Under the pieces are notes generated by a model that did no database searches, had not been told where the DNA came from, and saw only the letters and a list, made by a program, of their open reading frames with translations. 64,000 nucleotides of DNA from Vibrio tasmaniensis (lineage in GTDB: Bacteria > Pseudomonadota > Gammaproteobacteria > Enterobacterales > Vibrionaceae), in NCBI RefSeq assembly GCF_024347635.1, contig NZ_AP025510.1, positions 1,736,001 through 1,800,000 of the forward strand, written 5' to 3'. How positions within the stretch are numbered: the stretch's first letter is position 1; each line of letters begins with the position of its first letter. Made by a program: the position numbers and the translations under genes. Positions 47,675-56,766 of the stretch are shown here, in pieces.

Positions 47675-49126
47675 ATGATGAGTAAAAGCGTGTTAGCTAC
47701 CGTTTTAGCCGGTGTACTGCCTTCCCTATCAGCAACGGCAACAGAGCAAACCAATGTGGTCATTATGATGGTCGACAACTTGGGCTTTGGAGAGCTTCAG
47801 TCGTATGGCAGTACGCGAGGCGTCGCGACCCCAAACCTAGATAAATTAGCAGAAGAAGGCATCAGGCTGACAAACTTTAATGTTGAGCCTCAATGCACTC
47901 CTACCCGTTCGGCATTTATGACTGGTAGACGCCCATTGAGAACGGCAACAACAGAGGTTGTGTGGGGCATGGATTACGGCATGGTGAACTGGGAGGTAAC
48001 CATGGCCAATAAATTAAAGGAACAAGGTTACAACACCGCCATGTATGGCAAATGGCACCTTGGAGATACTGAAGGTCGCACACCTTTGGATCAAGGATTC
48101 GATGATTTCTTTGGGGTGCTTAATACTTCAGACGAATCACTCTATTCATCACAACTCCACTTTGAAAACGAAGATGGCTACGTCCCAAAAATCCAAGACA
48201 CCGTCGATGGAAAGACAAAAGATGTCATGGACTTTAATTTAGAGACTCGCCGAACTATTGATGAGCAAGTCACTCAACGAGCGATTACACACATCAGTCA
48301 ACAATTAGAAGAAGGCAGTCCTTTCTTTACTTTTGTCTCCTTCACTCAGCCTCACCTGCCTACGATTCCTCACCCAGATTTTGCAGGAGTGACAGGCAAA
48401 GGAGATTATGCCGATGTTTTGCATGAAATTGATTTTCGCGCAGGGCAAATTATCAACACTATTGATAAAGCCGATGCAAGAAAAGACACATTGATTATCT
48501 TTATGTCAGACAACGGTCCAGAGTGGCACTACCCTCACCATGGCATCGCGGCGCCATGGAGAGGCAATTATTTTACAGCGCTTGAAGGTTCAATACGTGT
48601 GCCATTTATCGCTTCTATGCCAGGCACTGTGAAGGAAAAAAACGTCAGTAATGAAATTGTGCATGTTGTTGATGTCATGCCATCAATTGGCGAACTTGTC
48701 GGCTATGAGATGCCATCTGATCGTCATATCGATGGTATTAGCCAGTGGGCTCATCTGAAAGGCGACATGGAGCAATCTAATCGTGATGGTTTTTATATCA
48801 GTAATGGACAAATCATTCAGGCATACAAATGGAATGATTGGAAACTGCATTTCTACGATCAAGATATTATGCCGGAAGCCCCTGTTAAACGTCAGATCCC
48901 AGCTGTCTATGATCTGTCTAGCGACCCTCAAGAAATGTATGACATGCGAGCTGATGGCGTCCGTATTTTCCCTACGGTAGTTAAACGAAACGTCGCGATT
49001 CAACAAAACCTTGCGGTAAGTTGTGACACCATTCCTTTCCCTGCACCTATGGGGTACAAACCGGACTGCAAAGGCGTTGATTTCACTCAGCATATACCTG
49101 ACGGTTTTAGAAAAGCTGAAAAGTAA
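47675..49126 (+). CDS. periplasmic type I sulfatase
   Basis: An alkaline-phosphatase-fold sulfatase with a signal peptide (to about LSATATEQ). The maturation motif is CTPTRSAFMTGR (C-x-P-x-R), where the Cys becomes formylglycine. Metal ligands are in VVIMMVDNLGFG and FMSDNGPEWHYP. About 483 residues after the start (ATG at 47675, GGAG upstream) matches the family. The following gene encodes an anaerobic sulfatase maturase, its likely modifier. The substrate may be a sulfated algal polysaccharide or steroid-like ester; this is not decidable here. Confidence 0.92.
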   Translation: MMSKSVLATVLAGVLPSLSATATEQTNVVIMMVDNLGFGELQSYGSTRGVATPNLDKLAEEGIRLTNFNVEPQCTPTRSAFMTGRRPLRTATTEVVWGMDYGMVNWEVTMANKLKEQGYNTAMYGKWHLGDTEGRTPLDQGFDDFFGVLNTSDESLYSSQLHFENEDGYVPKIQDTVDGKTKDVMDFNLETRRTIDEQVTQRAITHISQQLEEGSPFFTFVSFTQPHLPTIPHPDFAGVTGKGDYADVLHEIDFRAGQIINTIDKADARKDTLIIFMSDNGPEWHYPHHGIAAPWRGNYFTALEGSIRVPFIASMPGTVKEKNVSNEIVHVVDVMPSIGELVGYEMPSDRHIDGISQWAHLKGDMEQSNRDGFYISNGQIIQAYKWNDWKLHFYDQDIMPEAPVKRQIPAVYDLSSDPQEMYDMRADGVRIFPTVVKRNVAIQQNLAVSCDTIPFPAPMGYKPDCKGVDFTQHIPDGFRKAEK

Positions 49127-49202
49127 CAACCATTTGCACGACTGTCATTAACGTTAGGCAGGTAGGACATAAAACCCTACCTGCACAATCTGAGGAATAA
49201 AT

Positions 49203-50402
49203 ATGGAAGTATCTAAGTCTGTTCATATTATGAGTAAACCAACGGGTTCTGTATGTAACCTAGATTGTGACTATTGCTTTTATCTTGAGAAAGAAAAGCT
49301 ATACCCCGAGCGTAATACTAACTGGAAAATGTCGGATGAAACGTTAGAAGTTTATATTGAGCAACACATATTGGCTCAACATACCGACCATGTGACTTTT
49401 GCTTGGCAAGGCGGCGAACCTTTGATGATGGGGATTGAGTTCTATAAAAAAGCAGTCCAATTGCAAAACAAATATGCGAAAGGGAAATCCATAGAGAATA
49501 CGCTGCAAACTAACGGCCTATTACTCAACAATGAATGGTGTCAATTTTTCAAAACAAACCACTTTTTGATTGGTATCTCAATTGATGGACCAGAGCATCT
49601 TCACAACAAATACCGCACGAGTCGCTCTGGCAAAGGTTCCTACCGCAAGGTAGTACAAGCCATCGACTTATTGCGTGCACATCACGTTCAGTTCAACACT
49701 TTAACGGTCATTGGCAGCCACAATGTTGACCATGCATTGGAGGTATATCTACATTTAAAAGCTTTGGGTAGCGAAGTACATCAATATATTCCCTTGGTCG
49801 AGAGAGCAGCAACCAAGCCGACGTTTGAGGGTTTATATTTAGTTGACCCAGAGCATGATAGCGCGGCTAAGTTGACGGAATGGAGCGTACCGTCTTTAAA
49901 GTTTGGACAGTTCCTCACGACCATCTTTGACTATTGGGTGAAGCATGATGTTGGTCAGGTATTCGTGCCTTATTTCGATAACACTCTCGCAGGTTGGGCG
50001 GGTGAACAAGGCAATATGTGCACAATGGCCCCGCGATGTGGCAGTGCTTTTGCGATGGAAGCAAATGGAGACATCTACAATTGCGACCATTATGTTTATC
50101 CGGAGCATAAACTAGGGAACATTCACTCAAAAACGATTAATGAAATGAACTTTAGTACCCAGAACTACGAGTTTGCTATCAAGAAGAAAGATCTAAGCGA
50201 AAAGTGTAAGCAGTGCCCATATATTAAACTCTGCAATGGCGGTTGCCCAAAGCAACGCTTTATTCCTAGAGCTAATAGCTCTCCAGACAACTACCTTTGC
50301 GCAGGCTATGAGCATTTTTTCCATAGTAGTGAAGCAAAGATGAAAGCAATGTGTGACTTATGGTTTGCTGGCCGATCTCCAGCAGAAGTGATGAAGCTTT
50401 AA
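49203..50402 (+). CDS. anaerobic sulfatase maturase (radical SAM/SPASM)
   Basis: A cytoplasmic radical-SAM enzyme that oxidises the Cys of type I sulfatases to formylglycine without oxygen. The first cluster motif is CNLDCDYCFYLEKEKLYP; SAM binding FAWQGGEPLMMG; and the C-terminal SPASM auxiliary-cluster cysteines are in CTMAPRCGSAFAM...YNCDHYVYP and CKQCPYIKLCNGGCPKQRF. GAGG lies 7 nt before the ATG. It is the second gene of a LysR-controlled sulfatase-maturase pair, 76 bp after the sulfatase. Confidence 0.94.
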   Translation: MEVSKSVHIMSKPTGSVCNLDCDYCFYLEKEKLYPERNTNWKMSDETLEVYIEQHILAQHTDHVTFAWQGGEPLMMGIEFYKKAVQLQNKYAKGKSIENTLQTNGLLLNNEWCQFFKTNHFLIGISIDGPEHLHNKYRTSRSGKGSYRKVVQAIDLLRAHHVQFNTLTVIGSHNVDHALEVYLHLKALGSEVHQYIPLVERAATKPTFEGLYLVDPEHDSAAKLTEWSVPSLKFGQFLTTIFDYWVKHDVGQVFVPYFDNTLAGWAGEQGNMCTMAPRCGSAFAMEANGDIYNCDHYVYPEHKLGNIHSKTINEMNFSTQNYEFAIKKKDLSEKCKQCPYIKLCNGGCPKQRFIPRANSSPDNYLCAGYEHFFHSSEAKMKAMCDLWFAGRSPAEVMKL

Positions 50403-50605
50403 GCATCCAACTTCTCCCCTTTTTAAAGTGAACAGTATCCGATCACATGTCATTGAATTTCAGGATTTTCAATAGCTTCTACTAGTTAAAATGCCCTAGG
50501 TCTCATTGTCGTAAATTCGGTTTTTGACATCCCAAAATTTCCTTTATTTTCAAAGCCGTTTTGTTATATTCATGTGAAACATTACTAATATAAGAAATGG
50601 CTTAA

Positions 50606-51613
50606 ATGATAAAACAAAGTTGTACTTTTTTAACGTCACTGTCGCTGCTGCTATCCGTTAACACTTTTGCATACGATCTTGAGATAGAAGCTTTTGAAGG
50701 CGAAGAACTCATACTTTTAAAGAACGCAGAAACGTCTAGCGACAACGAATTGCTAATGCAGGCTGCTAACCTTTTAATTGAAGATTCAATGTATGAAGAG
50801 AACTTACAACGCGGATATCAGTACATGAATCAAGTCGCGGAATCTGGCGAGGTAAAAGCGATGATTACCTTGGCAGATAATTATTACTACGAGGAGCAAT
50901 ACGAAAAAGCACTGGCTTGGTACCATAAAGCTGAAACCAGCAAAGACCCTTATGTGCTCTATTCATTAGGCGTAATGTATTTTGATGGTGAAGGTACACC
51001 TGTCGACCTGAAGAAAGGCAACGACTATTACCTAGCTTCTGCAAAAGCGGGTTATTCTGACGCTATGTATCAACTCGCGTTTTCATACGATGAAGGTCAA
51101 GGCGTCGCTCAAGACTTCTCCAAATCTGCGTATTGGTTTGAGCAATCGGCTAACTTAGGCGATGCAAGTGCTATGTACAATTTGGGTATTTCTTACCTAA
51201 ATGGACAAGGTGTTGAAAAGAGTTGCTCTAAAGCGATGCAATTATTTAGCAAAGCCATTGAAGAAGATGAACATACACTTTCTTATGTGAAGATGGGTGA
51301 TATTTACTCTTCTACGCGATACAAAAAACCGTGTGGTTTCAAAACGACAGACGCAAAAAAAGCATTAGAGTATTACACTCGCGCCGCAATGCAGGGCAAC
51401 GATTATGGTCAATATTCCGTTGGTTACGCCTACCGTAATGGTCACGGTACATGGAGCGATTTTGTTAAAGCGCTAGCATGGTTTGAAGTCGCACAGGAAT
51501 ACGGTAACTCGGATGCGGAGAAAGAGATAATCGACGTGAAACAGTACATGTCGAAAGAAAACATTACCGCAGCTGCGCAGCTTAAAGACTCTTTAATCGA
51601 AGATATCTGGTAA
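50606..51613 (+). CDS. periplasmic Sel1-like repeat protein
   Basis: A 335-residue exported protein: signal peptide (SLSLLLSVNTFA) and about seven Sel1/TPR-like repeats, e.g. ALAWYHKAETSKDPYVLYSL with GVMYFDGEGTP, and AKAGYSDAMYQLAFSYDEGQ. Such repeats act as protein-interaction scaffolds. Partners are unknown. It is monocistronic and ends at a strong bidirectional terminator (51660-51683). Confidence 0.9.
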   Translation: MIKQSCTFLTSLSLLLSVNTFAYDLEIEAFEGEELILLKNAETSSDNELLMQAANLLIEDSMYEENLQRGYQYMNQVAESGEVKAMITLADNYYYEEQYEKALAWYHKAETSKDPYVLYSLGVMYFDGEGTPVDLKKGNDYYLASAKAGYSDAMYQLAFSYDEGQGVAQDFSKSAYWFEQSANLGDASAMYNLGISYLNGQGVEKSCSKAMQLFSKAIEEDEHTLSYVKMGDIYSSTRYKKPCGFKTTDAKKALEYYTRAAMQGNDYGQYSVGYAYRNGHGTWSDFVKALAWFEVAQEYGNSDAEKEIIDVKQYMSKENITAAAQLKDSLIEDIW

Positions 51614-51659
51614 CAATAATTTATTACAGATTAGATTATTGTTGTTACTCGAAAATCAA

Positions 51660-51683
51660 AAGGCCTCGCGCACGCGAGGCCTT
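51660..51683. terminator. bidirectional terminator, repeat-family copy 1
   Basis: The stem AAGGCCTCGC (51660-51669) pairs with GCGAGGCCTT (51674-51683), with T-runs on both strands. It separates convergent genes. The same hairpin, nearly unchanged, recurs four more times to the right (56361, 58247, 59479 and 61012). Confidence 0.93.
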
Positions 51684-51762
51684 AGTTTTATCTACAGAGC
51701 AGCTTATTCGCAACCAATTATTCAATTAACCAATCAACCGCTCTAAATCCACTGAATAATGT

Positions 51763-52101
51763 TCAGTCCATTCGAGTAATGAAGGTTTGTTCGTCATCGA
51801 CAAAAGCCACATAGTCGCCGTGATAGATAAACACTCGACCTCGCCCTTCAACGATACACGCAAGCTGTGGGTTCAAATCTTCATCAAGATTTGCACTTTG
51901 ATACGTGCCAGTATCGGTGATCACACCGCGGAGTTTAGGTAAAAATCCATAGCTGCGCTTGGCTTGATCAATCAGGCTCAATTCACTGGCGGTCGAGAAG
52001 TAAGCTGGAATTGGACCTGCATCTTCGATAAACATAGTTTTCAGTTCTTCAAAAGCTGTAATCACCAGCCAGTCGATGCCGTTAACGTGATGGATAAACA
52101 T
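51763..52101 (-). CDS. conserved-looking hypothetical protein, 112 residues
   Basis: A small soluble protein (MFIHHVNGIDWLVITAFEEL...) that I cannot place in a family. Composition looks normal, there is no signal peptide, and it is the last of a leftward trio with the 122-residue protein and the patatin. No function is guessed. Confidence 0.62.
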   Translation of the reverse strand: MFIHHVNGIDWLVITAFEELKTMFIEDAGPIPAYFSTASELSLIDQAKRSYGFLPKLRGVITDTGTYQSANLDEDLNPQLACIVEGRGRVFIYHGDYVAFVDDEQTFITRMD

Positions 52102-52258
52102 TGTTTATAAATACCTAGATTCTCGATAATTCTGATGCGGGGATTCTATCACTATCAGAGGCGATTTGCGGCAGACATTTGAAGTGATGATCTTACATTG
52201 TCTGCTACCTAAAACGGCTGCTACATAGCGAATGCTGTTAACTCGGAACCGCTATAAC

Positions 52259-52615
52259 CTAGAAACTGCTATAAGAAAGAGGAAGGCGATTTTCTTCATC
52301 CCAGCCAGATAACTCAATATTGATTAGTGATTTACGCTTCTCATTACACAGTGAAGCGATATTGATAATAGGAAGCTGGCTACGAAACTGCGCGGTGAGG
52401 ATGACCTTTTTATTTTCACTCAGGCTGTCTCGGCATTGCGCCAAAACCGCTTCAGTATCTAACTGATGTGCGTTCTCGATAATCTGAATATCGGCGTTCT
52501 CTTGATAGCACCCTATCAGCCAAGATACGGCAGCTGCTTCTGAGCTAGTGAGTACGATGACATCTTTTGTTGCCATAAGCTCGTGGAGTTCAAGATCTTT
52601 TAGTTCAGTTTCCAT
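52259..52615 (-). CDS. hypothetical protein, ~118 residues
   Basis: A soluble protein with a Rossmann-like look in the middle (VIVLTSSEAAAVSWLIGCY, VILTAQFRSQLP). No family is recognised. The ATG at 52615 (METELKD) has GAGAG upstream, favouring it over an ATG at 52627. It starts about 28 bp after the patatin gene on the same strand and may share its transcript. Confidence 0.6.
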   Translation of the reverse strand: METELKDLELHELMATKDVIVLTSSEAAAVSWLIGCYQENADIQIIENAHQLDTEAVLAQCRDSLSENKKVILTAQFRSQLPIINIASLCNEKRKSLINIELSGWDEENRLPLSYSSF

Positions 52616-52642
52616 AAATACTCTCATTCAGCAGCAAATACA

Positions 52643-53524
52643 TTAAAGTCGATTGCCCAATTTAGCCTGTGCCAAATGGTAGCCTCTGTCTATCATCTCT
52701 TGTGAGCGATCAAACTCTAAGGTGCCACAGGCATTACGTGGGATTTCAAGCGTAATATCGGCAGGATAAGTGGCCAATTTTTGGCGAGCAATGGTCGATT
52801 GCATCGCATCAAACGCTTGGTTGGCAATGTCGTAGGCTGCAAAGTTAAAGCTCATTTTACTTTTTACACTGCTACCGAGATTATCGATAAAGTGAACAAC
52901 CTTTTCGTGCAGGTTGCTCTCTTTTGTTGGTAGGGAAACAGGTATCACTTCCTGTTGAACAATTTCAGGTTCGCCGCCTAAGTTCACAGCAAGAGTAAAG
53001 TCTGTCTTATCACCAAAGGTAGGCGCAATCGGTACGGGATTGAGTACCCCGCCATCAATCAGCGCTTCGCCATTAATCACATGAGGAGTGAAGAACAATG
53101 GCAAAGAGATAGAAGCGCGAATGGCATCAAACAGAGAGCCTGATTGCAGCCAAACCTCTTTTTCATCGGCGACGTTAGCGGCAACCGCGGTATAAGGGAT
53201 AGGCAGTTCTTCAATTGAAATCTCACCGATCAATCCACGCAGTGTATCGATGATCTTGTCCCCTTTGAAGATACCACTCGATTGCCATGAAAAATCCAAC
53301 ATCATCGCCATATCCGGTTGGTCGATACTGGTGACCCACTCTTCAAATTCATCCAACTTACCCGCCGCATAGACACCACCGATAAGTGCGCCAATTGAAC
53401 AACCAGAGATGGATTTTATCTGATAGCCATGCTCAATTAACCAACGGATGATTCCAACGTGAACCAAGCCTCTTGCGCCACCACTGCCAAGTACCAACGA
53501 GATCGTTTTTTCCATCGTACTCAT
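52643..53524 (-). CDS. patatin-like phospholipase (RssA type)
   Basis: A serine lipase-fold protein of 293 residues with an intact catalytic dyad: oxyanion glycines LVLGSGGARGLVH, nucleophile GCSIGALIGG and Asp in DGGVLNPVPI. The size resembles RssA. It would deacylate lipids in the cytoplasm or inner leaflet. It heads a leftward group with two small unknown genes. Confidence 0.9.
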   Translation of the reverse strand: MSTMEKTISLVLGSGGARGLVHVGIIRWLIEHGYQIKSISGCSIGALIGGVYAAGKLDEFEEWVTSIDQPDMAMMLDFSWQSSGIFKGDKIIDTLRGLIGEISIEELPIPYTAVAANVADEKEVWLQSGSLFDAIRASISLPLFFTPHVINGEALIDGGVLNPVPIAPTFGDKTDFTLAVNLGGEPEIVQQEVIPVSLPTKESNLHEKVVHFIDNLGSSVKSKMSFNFAAYDIANQAFDAMQSTIARQKLATYPADITLEIPRNACGTLEFDRSQEMIDRGYHLAQAKLGNRL

Positions 53525-53767
53525 CCTTTAATTCATTAGCTCTTCAAAGCTTTGGGCAAAAATTATATCACTTCGTGTCAGTGTAAGCTGTGTAATGCTT
53601 TGAAAACTGCACCACCTGCGTGCCTAAATGTGTCGCGGATTGAGATCGGGCAGCTTAAGTTGATTGCTGAAACTCATAGACTTTAGACTACCGCACTAAA
53701 CTAAAAGTGAGTCATTCCAGCAAGCCTAAGCGCGACTAGGAATCTGCTTTCCGTTAGCGCTTGATAC

Positions 53768-53797
53768 AAAAAAGTCGCCCACTTGAAAGCGAGCGAC
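53768..53797 (-). terminator. terminator of the Fur-box gene
   Basis: On the leftward strand, GTCGC (53797-53793) pairs with GCGAC (53778-53774), followed by TTTTTT (53773-53768). Confidence 0.7.
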
Positions 53798-53849
53798 CTC
53801 TTGTTGTTCATTGTGTTTTTGAGCTCATTCTGTAAGTGAGAACAAAGAA

Positions 53850-54404
53850 TTACAACACGCGTAAGCACTCTTCTGGCGACAAGCTCAAGAGCGTATTGGC
53901 GAAGTTAATCTTCTCATCACGCCATCTCAATGCTGCCTCTCGACCTTCTTGTGCGTGTCTGTCGGCCTCAAAATAGCTTTTTCTTGGAAGCCCGTCTGCT
54001 GGCGTCATCACCATAGACTGTTCATTCAAGCGAAGCGTAAACAAGAACTGACCACGTTGTCCGGTTTGCGCTGCAGGGTGATGCAATGTGGTATCACAGC
54101 AATAGCGCCTATCACGCAGTGCGCGGCATGTGTACTCAAAAGCATCTTGAGCACCACGTCCAGGGAACGCGGTATAAACACTGATGCCATCACGTTGCAA
54201 AGACTGCTCACCCGCCGCGAGTTGCACCGCATGTTGGATCATCCTAAAGCCCAGAACCACGCCACCAATGCTGTTCAATCCACTGTATTGAATTGCGCCT
54301 TCTAAGCTCAGATGAAGTTTGTCTTCCCCTTCATAGAGAAAGAGATCAGGCGATGCCCAATCGCTCTTTGGAATAAGCAGTTGAGTAATATCCGAGTGTT
54401 CCAT
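53850..54404 (-). CDS. FmdE-like protein under a Fur-type box
   Basis: A ~184-residue protein weakly resembling the FmdE family (formylmethanofuran dehydrogenase subunit E-like), with GGVVLGFRMIQHAVQLAAGE in place of the family's glycine-rich block and several conserved cysteines (TCRALRDRRYCCD). The start is the ATG at 54404, with GGAG 6 nt upstream; a GTG at 54440 has none. A Fur-box-like sequence lies ~50 bp upstream, so iron limitation probably induces it. A metal or heme-related role is an inference; the family call is tentative. Confidence 0.55.
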   Translation of the reverse strand: MEHSDITQLLIPKSDWASPDLFLYEGEDKLHLSLEGAIQYSGLNSIGGVVLGFRMIQHAVQLAAGEQSLQRDGISVYTAFPGRGAQDAFEYTCRALRDRRYCCDTTLHHPAAQTGQRGQFLFTLRLNEQSMVMTPADGLPRKSYFEADRHAQEGREAALRWRDEKINFANTLLSLSPEECLRVL

Positions 54405-54449
54405 GTTGGTCTCCGCAACAATGAGTGTGTTTGAGCCCACAAGGTAACG

Positions 54450-54470
54450 TAATGAGAATTATTATCAATA
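54450..54470 (-). promoter_or_regulatory. Fur box
   Basis: ATTGATAATAATTCTCATTA on the leftward strand closely follows the Fur consensus GATAATGATAATCATTATC. It lies about 50 bp upstream of the FmdE-like start, where it would overlap the promoter. Confidence 0.72.
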
Positions 54471-54816
54471 GTTTTTAACCAAAAACGTTACCCCAGAAAC
54501 CACTCATCGATGGATGCTATCTGATGCTTTAACGCCAAGCATTTCTTGTTAGATATTCATTTATTACCAATAAAGCTCATCGCCTACAAATAAACAGACA
54601 CATACTATCTACAGGGTCTAATACTAGTCGTCCGACTCTACGACTAATGTCTAACCGACTGAGTCTATTTGTTTTTTTTGGTTTGGTATAAGGTACTAAC
54701 AACTAAATGTTAATGAATTTTTAATGATAAGTTGACGCATTGTTTTCACTTCATGCCGTGAGTCAACAACGTTTGTTGGAATAACACACCTCAGAGTGTG
54801 AACGAAAGGAATCAAA

Positions 54817-56325
54817 ATGAGCACTACTTTAGAGTCCGCACATATACAAACAGAGAAGCCTCAAGTCCATGAGGATGAACTCACCTATGAACAACAACAT
54901 AAACCAAGATCGGAATTTGATTCCCGAGAACAGTATCTAGAACACGAATTGCAAATCATGTCGCCTAAGCGCTGGCGTCCAAATTTGCCGTTTAAAGATT
55001 ATCGATTTGAGATAGAAGACGCCATCCCAGCGATGGCGGCGACCATTGGTAAAGTGGTTATGGTGGGCGCCATTGCAGCCACCTTTGCTGGGGCTCTCGG
55101 ATTAAATGAAGACTTCATTCTAGAAAACGTTCGTTATGAACTCCTCATCGCCTCTGTTTTCATTATTATTTTCTCTGGCTTCCTGTTGCCGACCGCGAAC
55201 CTCGCAGGTACACACGGCCCACTCATTCCTTTAATTCCGATTGTGGTTGCAGCAGGCGGACACCCTATGGCGTTTGGATTGCTGATTGGCGCTTTTGGCC
55301 TAATCTTAGCCATCAGTAAAGGTGGCAGTATGTTGGCCAACCTCACCAGTAAAGGCGTATGTGGCGGATTATTGCTCTACCTTGGCTTTGTTGGAACCGC
55401 TTCTCAAGTGAAAAAGCTGTTCGCTTGGGCTGAAGGAATTGGCATGAGCCACATCGCGTTTGTCGTCATCTTTTGCACCATTATCTTGTACGCGTTATTG
55501 GAACACTTCCGCAAACGTTGGTTAGCCGTACCTCTTAGTTGTTTACTGGGTGGTACGATTGCATTTGCCATGGGTGCCCCATTCGCTTTCCACACTGAGC
55601 CAGGCTTACCTAACATGAACCCTATGTATTGGTGGGGAGAAGATACAGGCTGGATGCTTGGCCTACCGACGATTGAACACTTCATGGTGGTATTGCCGTT
55701 TGCAATTCTAGCCGTGGCGATGTGGTCGCCAGATTTCTTAGGCCATCAAGTATTTCAAAAGATCAGCTATCCAGAGCGTACCGAAAAAGTACACATGAAC
55801 ATTGACGACACCATGACCACGGCTTCAATTCGCCAAACGTTCGGTTCTCTGCTCGGCGGTACTAACTTTACGTCTTCATGGGGTACTTACATCGTACCAG
55901 CGGCGATTGCTAAACGCCCTATTCCTGCCGGCGCATTGCTCACAGCTCTGTTCTGTATCATCGCCGCGGTTTGGGGTTACCCGATGGATCTAGCTATCTG
56001 GCAACCTGTGCTTTGTGTTGCGCTCATTGTTGGGGTATTTGTGCCATTGCTAGAAGCTGGAATGGAAATGACGCGTGAAGGGAAAACCACACAATCAGCA
56101 GCGATTGTTGTATTTTCTTCAGCGCTCGTTAACCCTGCATTTGGTTGGGCTCTCACCATGCTATTGGATAACTTAGGCTTAGTCGGTTGTAAAGAACGTA
56201 GTAGTGAGCTTAGTAAAATGAGCCGTTGGGTGTTGCCTGGCATTATGTTTATTGTGCTAAGTGGTGTAATGGCGTTGGTTGGCCTTCTACCGGGGATTCC
56301 AGCGATTATCCCGAGTTTTCGTTAA
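54817..56325 (+). CDS. DUF3360 family permease
   Basis: A 502-residue inner-membrane protein of the DUF3360 family, related to the xanthine/uracil and SulP transporter folds. There are about 12 helices after a ~65-residue acidic cytoplasmic N-terminus; conserved segments include LLPTANLAGTHGPLIPLIPI, PDFLGHQVFQKI and SLLGGTNFTSSWGTYI. The substrate is not known. AAGGAATCAAA precedes the ATG. The upstream gap (54471-54816) shows a palindrome-like CAACAACGTTTGTTG around 54764-54778 and little else. Confidence 0.85.
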   Translation: MSTTLESAHIQTEKPQVHEDELTYEQQHKPRSEFDSREQYLEHELQIMSPKRWRPNLPFKDYRFEIEDAIPAMAATIGKVVMVGAIAATFAGALGLNEDFILENVRYELLIASVFIIIFSGFLLPTANLAGTHGPLIPLIPIVVAAGGHPMAFGLLIGAFGLILAISKGGSMLANLTSKGVCGGLLLYLGFVGTASQVKKLFAWAEGIGMSHIAFVVIFCTIILYALLEHFRKRWLAVPLSCLLGGTIAFAMGAPFAFHTEPGLPNMNPMYWWGEDTGWMLGLPTIEHFMVVLPFAILAVAMWSPDFLGHQVFQKISYPERTEKVHMNIDDTMTTASIRQTFGSLLGGTNFTSSWGTYIVPAAIAKRPIPAGALLTALFCIIAAVWGYPMDLAIWQPVLCVALIVGVFVPLLEAGMEMTREGKTTQSAAIVVFSSALVNPAFGWALTMLLDNLGLVGCKERSSELSKMSRWVLPGIMFIVLSGVMALVGLLPGIPAIIPSFR

Positions 56326-56360
56326 CCTCGATTAATATTTAGTTTTGGTTAGAACACAAC

Positions 56361-56384
56361 AAGGCCTCGCACACGCGAGGCCTT
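56361..56384. terminator. bidirectional terminator, repeat-family copy 2
   Basis: The stem AAGGCCTCGC (56361-56370) pairs with GCGAGGCCTT (56375-56384), loop ACAC, then AGTTTTTC. Ends the DUF3360 gene. Confidence 0.93.
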
Positions 56385-56450
56385 AGTTTTTCTACGAACA
56401 ATTACATCCCCCTACTTCACTAACTTCACCGCTTTCATCAACGTGTGTTG
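56385..56450 (-). pseudogene. short remnant of the alpha/beta hydrolase 3' end
   Basis: Right after terminator copy 2, AATTACATCC and CCCTACTTCACTAACTTCAC with GCTTTCATCAACG match the sequence just after the terminator at 61012 and the last ~12 codons of the hydrolase gene at 61085. Matching stops near 56450. It is a copy about 65 bp long. Confidence 0.7.
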
Positions 56451-56472
56451 AATGGTTCTCGTAAGCAAAAGC

Positions 56473-56630
56473 CTCCCCCTCAAATTAAGTTAAACGATCT
56501 ATTCAGATATACGACCGAGGGGGAGAACATTCTTTGGCGCTGAACATATAGCTGCACATGTAGCGATCGGTATTCAGTTCCTCCCCTTTCTCGTTGCCAG
56601 CAAGAAGTTGGAGATGTAAACCAAGGGGAG
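56473..56630. repeat. two nested C/G-tract inverted repeats in a 440-bp gap
   Basis: CTCCCCCTC (56473-56481) pairs with GAGGGGGAG (56517-56525); CTCCCCTT (56581-56588) pairs with AAGGGGAG (56623-56630). They lie between the terminator copy and the leftward nuclease-like gene, where no ORF is visible. They may be recombination or RNA structures; nature unknown. Confidence 0.5.
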
Positions 56631-56766
56631 ATTAGGAGGGGATTTGTAGCGGATTCTCACGTGTAACTGCCCAAGTTGCTTCGCGATCTGTACTGTAATA
56701 TCAATTGACTACAGGGGGAAACGAAAACAACTTGTTCGGTTTGATGCTTCATAAAAAACTGATCTC

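Noticed and set aside
54764..54778. PurR-type operator before the DUF3360 gene
   Set aside because: The palindrome CAACAACGTTTGTTG lacks several consensus bases of PurR sites.
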